From an uncultured Neglectibacter sp. (lineage in GTDB: Bacteria > Bacillota > Clostridia > Oscillospirales > Acutalibacteraceae), in contig CAJFSY010000008.1 of assembly GCA_904419785.1 (NCBI GenBank), forward strand, positions 62,001 through 126,000: a DNA stretch of 64,000 nt. The letters are read 5' to 3'. Each line of letters starts with the position of its first letter. Positions within the stretch are counted from its first letter, which is position 1. A program made the position numbers and the translations under genes. The notes beneath the pieces are model-generated. The model was given only the letters and a program-made list of their open reading frames with translations, did no database searches and was not told where the DNA came from. This document shows, in pieces, positions 61,130 to 64,000 of the stretch.

Positions 61130-61990
61130 GTGAATTTTTCCATGATTGGGAACATCAACACCCATTTAAAGACCATGAAAATGCAGATGCAGTGGGATTT
61201 GAAGCGCCAGTCCGGGAATTATTCCGCCAAGGGAGAATCTTTGGACCAGTGGCTGGACTCCCCCATGAAAAAGACCGCGGAAGCGGCCCAGGTTCAGGCT
61301 CAGGTCGATGCTCAGCGGGAGAACGGGGATGACAAGCTGCGGGAGATACACCAGAAGCTGGAGGCTGGCGGTAAACTGACCGCCGAGGAGCGGAAGTATC
61401 TCCAGGTCAAAGACCCCGAAAAATACCGGGAGCTGGTGGCGGAAGAACAAGAGCAGAAAGCCTATGAACAGGCTTTGCGCCGGTGCACCACCAAAGAAGA
61501 GGTGGAACGGCTGCGCATGAGCAAACTGGGAAGCTCCCTGATGAAAGTGCAGTCAGTGGAGCACAACCCGGCTATCCCCCTGTCGAAAAAACTGGAGATC
61601 GCCATGGCCGAAAAGCGCCGGACAGACGCTGTGGCGGAAAGCACCCAGCGCTTTGTGGAAAGCGGAGAGTATGCCAAGCTGCCCACCGAGAGCGAAGAAT
61701 GGCAGGCCAGCCAGGAAGCCCAGGAGCAAAACAGCCCCCAAAAGCCGGAAGGACCCCAAGGACCGGAGCGGGAGCCTGCTGCTGTTCCCGGAGAGGACGC
61801 TGCCGCGGAAAGCGGCCGGGAGCCCGCCAAAGTGGAGGATTCTCCCAAGGAGGAGCAGGGAAAACCGGCAGTGGAGACAGAATCGGAAGCGGCCAGGAAG
61901 GTGCGCAGGGCCAAAGCCCAGGCGGCTTACCATACCGCGTCGCAAACGGAAATCCCTCAAGCACAGACCACCTTTACCCGGGATGTGTGA
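61130..61990 (+). CDS. Uncharacterised charged, partly disordered protein
   Basis: A 286-residue protein. Residues 1-180 are highly charged and helical, with likely coiled coil (DDKLREIHQKLEAGGKLTAEERKYL and KAYEQALRRCTTKEEVERLRM). Residues about 185-286 are low-complexity: rich in Glu, Pro, Ala and Gln (KPEGPQGPEREPAAVPGED). No signal peptide or membrane helix. I recognise no family; the N-terminus (NFSMIGNINTHLKTMKMQMQW) could be a short docking segment. GTG 61130 is preferred to ATG 61124 because AAAAGGAGG ends at 61122. Confidence 0.7.
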   Translation: MNFSMIGNINTHLKTMKMQMQWDLKRQSGNYSAKGESLDQWLDSPMKKTAEAAQVQAQVDAQRENGDDKLREIHQKLEAGGKLTAEERKYLQVKDPEKYRELVAEEQEQKAYEQALRRCTTKEEVERLRMSKLGSSLMKVQSVEHNPAIPLSKKLEIAMAEKRRTDAVAESTQRFVESGEYAKLPTESEEWQASQEAQEQNSPQKPEGPQGPEREPAAVPGEDAAAESGREPAKVEDSPKEEQGKPAVETESEAARKVRRAKAQAAYHTASQTEIPQAQTTFTRDV

Positions 61991-62005
61991 TATATGCAAA
62001 TAAGG

Positions 62006-62037
62006 AAAAGCGCCGCTGAGCCCAGCGGCGCTTTTTT
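62006..62037. terminator. Bidirectional terminator between convergent genes
   Basis: AGCGCCGCTG (62009-62018), AGCC loop, CAGCGGCGCT (62023-62032), with A and T runs on the two sides. Confidence 0.92.
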
Positions 62038-62057
62038 ATCGTCGGAAAAAGGTAAGA

Positions 62058-64000
62058 TTACAGGGTGAAGGTAACATCGCCAAGGTCAGCGTTTACGTGA
62101 AGCAGAGTGCCCATCCGGGTCTCTTCCGCCTGGGCGCCGGTGAGGTCCTTCACATTGGTGACGTTGCGGAGCATCACTTTCAGATTTTCCCCGCGGCCTT
62201 CAAAGGTCAGGGTTACCTTGCCGTTCTCGTTTACAGCGGTGGCTTTCAACATATCCGCGCCATACATGTCTTTGATGTCGGCCTGGGCCTTGTCCTTCAA
62301 GGCGAACAGGTGGAGGGTCAAATCCTTGCCAAAATCGTATTCCACGTTCTGGTCGTCGGCGCCCACCGCGATCAGGGAGTTTTCCCTGGCCATCAGGGGC
62401 AGGCTCATAAAGTCGTGGATCTCATGGCGCCATTTGCCGCCTTCCACGACCTCGCCGGTGAAGAAGTTGGTCCAGGTGCCTTCGGGCAGGTAGTAATCCA
62501 CGTCACCTTCTTTGGTGAACACAGGGGCCACCAGCAGACTGCCGCCCAGCATATACTGGCGGTCCAGGTCAGAGCAGGGGATATCCTGGGGGAATTCCAG
62601 GACCATGGCCCGCATGGTGGGCACGCCGGTCTGATGAGTCTCTACAGCGGCGGAATACAGATAAGGCATGAGGGTGCATTTCAAATTGGTGAATTTCCGT
62701 AAAACGTCCACAGCTTCGTCGCCGAAGAGCCAGGGCACCCGGTAGGAGTTGGAGCCGTGGAGCCGGGAGTGGGTGGAAAGCAGGCCGAAGGCTGCCCAGC
62801 GCTTGTATACGTCGGCGGGAGCAGTGCCCTCAAATCCGGAGATATCGTGGCTCCAGAAGCCGAAGCCGGACATGCACAGGGACAGTCCGCCCCGAAGGGA
62901 TTCGCTCATAGACAGATAGTTGGAAGAGCAGTCGCCGCCCCAGTGTACGGGGAACTTCTGGCCTCCTACGGTAGCGCTGCGGGCGAACAGGCAGGCCTGA
63001 TCCTTGCCTTTGTATTCCTCCAGCAGCTCAAAGACGCACTTGTTGTAAAGATATGTGTAATAGTTGTGCATCAGTTCCGGATCGCTGCCGTCATAGTAAA
63101 CCACGTCGGTGGGGATGCGCTCGCCGAAGTCGGTCTTGAAGCAGTCTACGCCCTGGTCCAGCAGCACCCGCAGTTTACCCTGGTACCATTTCCAGGCGTC
63201 GGGGTTGGTGAAGTCCACCAGGCCCATGCCTGCCTGCCACAAGTCCCACTGCCACACATCGCCGTTGGGACGCTTCAAGAGATAGCCTTTCTCCATGGCT
63301 TCCTGGAACAAGGGGGATTTCTGCCCGATATAGGAGTTGATCCATACGCAGATCTTCAGCCCGCACTCGTTCTTCATCCGGCTGAGCATGCCGGGCACGT
63401 CGTCGAACATGGCTTCGTCCCAGGTGAAGTTACACCATTCGTTCTCTTTCATCCAGTAGCAGTCGAAGTGGAACACGTGGAGGGGAATCTTCCGCTCTGC
63501 CATGCCGTCCACAAAACTGCGCACGGTTTTTTCGTCATAGGAGGTGGTAAAGGAAGTGGTCAGCCACAGGCCGAAGCTCCAGGCAGGGGGCAGGGCAGGA
63601 CGGCCGGTGAGAGCGGTGTAGTTGTTCAAAACGGTTTTGCCGTCGCCGCCGCCGATGACCATAAAGTCGATCTTCTCGCCGGGCACGGAGAACTGCGCCC
63701 GGGTCACGGCCTCAGAGCAGATCTCATAAGACACTTTGCCGCTGGTGTTTACCAACAGGCCATAGCCTTTGTTGGTCATGTAGAAGGGGATGTTTTTGTA
63801 GGAGATTTCTGTGCAGGTGCCGCCGTCCTCGTTCCACATGTCCACTACCTGGCCGTTCTTCACGAAGGGGGTGAACCGTTCGCCCAGGCCGTAGACCTTT
63901 TCCCCAATGTCCAGGTCCATCTGCACCCGCATGAAGGGGCCTTCCGGAGTGGTGAGGGTGCTGATCATGGCGTGGCCGAACCGGTCGCCGATGTTGGTCA
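62058..64000 (-). CDS. GH31 alpha-xylosidase (YicI-like), N-terminus beyond window
   Basis: At least 647 residues are visible, and the frame stays open past the right edge, so the N-terminal sandwich domain is partly outside; full enzymes are about 750-790 residues. The nucleophile aspartate is in CFKTDFGERIP and the acid/base aspartate in VHWGGDCSSNY. The following VVYYDGSDPELMHNYY is typical of YicI-type alpha-xylosidases rather than alpha-glucosidases. It removes alpha-xylosyl residues from xyloglucan oligosaccharides or isoprimeverose. It converges on the unknown gene at a shared terminator. Upstream neighbours are not visible. Confidence 0.93.
   Translation of the reverse strand, partial: TNIGDRFGHAMISTLTTPEGPFMRVQMDLDIGEKVYGLGERFTPFVKNGQVVDMWNEDGGTCTEISYKNIPFYMTNKGYGLLVNTSGKVSYEICSEAVTRAQFSVPGEKIDFMVIGGGDGKTVLNNYTALTGRPALPPAWSFGLWLTTSFTTSYDEKTVRSFVDGMAERKIPLHVFHFDCYWMKENEWCNFTWDEAMFDDVPGMLSRMKNECGLKICVWINSYIGQKSPLFQEAMEKGYLLKRPNGDVWQWDLWQAGMGLVDFTNPDAWKWYQGKLRVLLDQGVDCFKTDFGERIPTDVVYYDGSDPELMHNYYTYLYNKCVFELLEEYKGKDQACLFARSATVGGQKFPVHWGGDCSSNYLSMSESLRGGLSLCMSGFGFWSHDISGFEGTAPADVYKRWAAFGLLSTHSRLHGSNSYRVPWLFGDEAVDVLRKFTNLKCTLMPYLYSAAVETHQTGVPTMRAMVLEFPQDIPCSDLDRQYMLGGSLLVAPVFTKEGDVDYYLPEGTWTNFFTGEVVEGGKWRHEIHDFMSLPLMARENSLIAVGADDQNVEYDFGKDLTLHLFALKDKAQADIKDMYGADMLKATAVNENGKVTLTFEGRGENLKVMLRNVTNVKDLTGAQAEETRMGTLLHVNADLGDVTFTL

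Noticed and set aside
1-64000. CRISPR array, prophage or transposase-bearing element
   Set aside because: No spaced direct-repeat array, phage structural gene or transposase motif was seen; only small non-coding repeats.

Overview
The window reads as chromosomal DNA of a GC-rich, low-GC-lineage anaerobe: a Clostridia member, most likely Oscillospirales/Ruminococcaceae-like and gut-associated. Support: strong AAAGGAGG-type ribosome sites, a cysteine T-box, a Bacillus/Clostridium-type LexA box before recA, FabK as the enoyl reductase, a streptococcal/clostridial-style fab-acc cluster, three MATE exporters and several host- or plant-glycan enzymes (GH42, GH31, fucose-pathway genes). This placement is inference from gene content. 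No rRNA, tRNA, CRISPR array, phage or transposase gene was seen.

Layout. 1-4104: end of an unidentified gene, then an oligopeptide/oligosaccharide-type ABC importer (oppBCDF) ended by a perfect hairpin. 4208-7708: GH42 beta-galactosidase and PRPP synthetase. 7738-10348: a GC-rich repeat, a Cys T-box, serine acetyltransferase and cysteinyl-tRNA synthetase. 10532-12670: HAD-like protein on AT-richer DNA and an M28 peptidase. 12669-15086: an ABC-F protein read leftward behind a long leader with attenuator-like structure, divergent from a small P-loop kinase. 15086-17026: recA-recX with an SOS box. 17088-21312: potABCD behind a consensus promoter with a 25-bp palindrome, with a repeat copy inside the operon.

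21311-27438 is read leftward: a VCBS-repeat lipoprotein, an OmpR-type regulator, its kinase, a DUF1385 protein, prmC and a small lipoprotein. 27491-38510 runs rightward: rsmE with an SDR, then fabH-fabK-fabD-fabG-fabF-accB-fabZ-accC-accD-accA, which makes malonyl-ACP and elongates it. No acpP and no FabT/FapR-type regulator lie in the cluster. 38532-47062 holds rlmD, an AT-richer Fur/QueD-like pair, a decayed acetyltransferase, a MATE exporter, an RlmI-type methyltransferase, two uncharacterised small proteins, DAHP synthase, a MazG-like protein and a TetR regulator.

47095-64000: fucO with a duplicated 3' end, an ArsR-like regulator with repeated operator motifs, a leftward MFS plus TIM-barrel-like pair, an HD hydrolase with a HAD-GNAT fusion, a degenerate S26 peptidase, a membrane-anchored hydrolase, two overlapping MATE genes, a fucose-isomerase-family enzyme, an unknown disordered protein and a GH31 alpha-xylosidase cut by the window end. 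Together opp, GH42, GH31, the fucose isomerase homologue and fucO suggest an intracellular oligosaccharide/deoxysugar economy. The most interesting signals are regulatory: the ABC-F leader, the dispersed intergenic repeat, the potA palindrome, the duplicated fucO end, and the Fur/QueD-like island.
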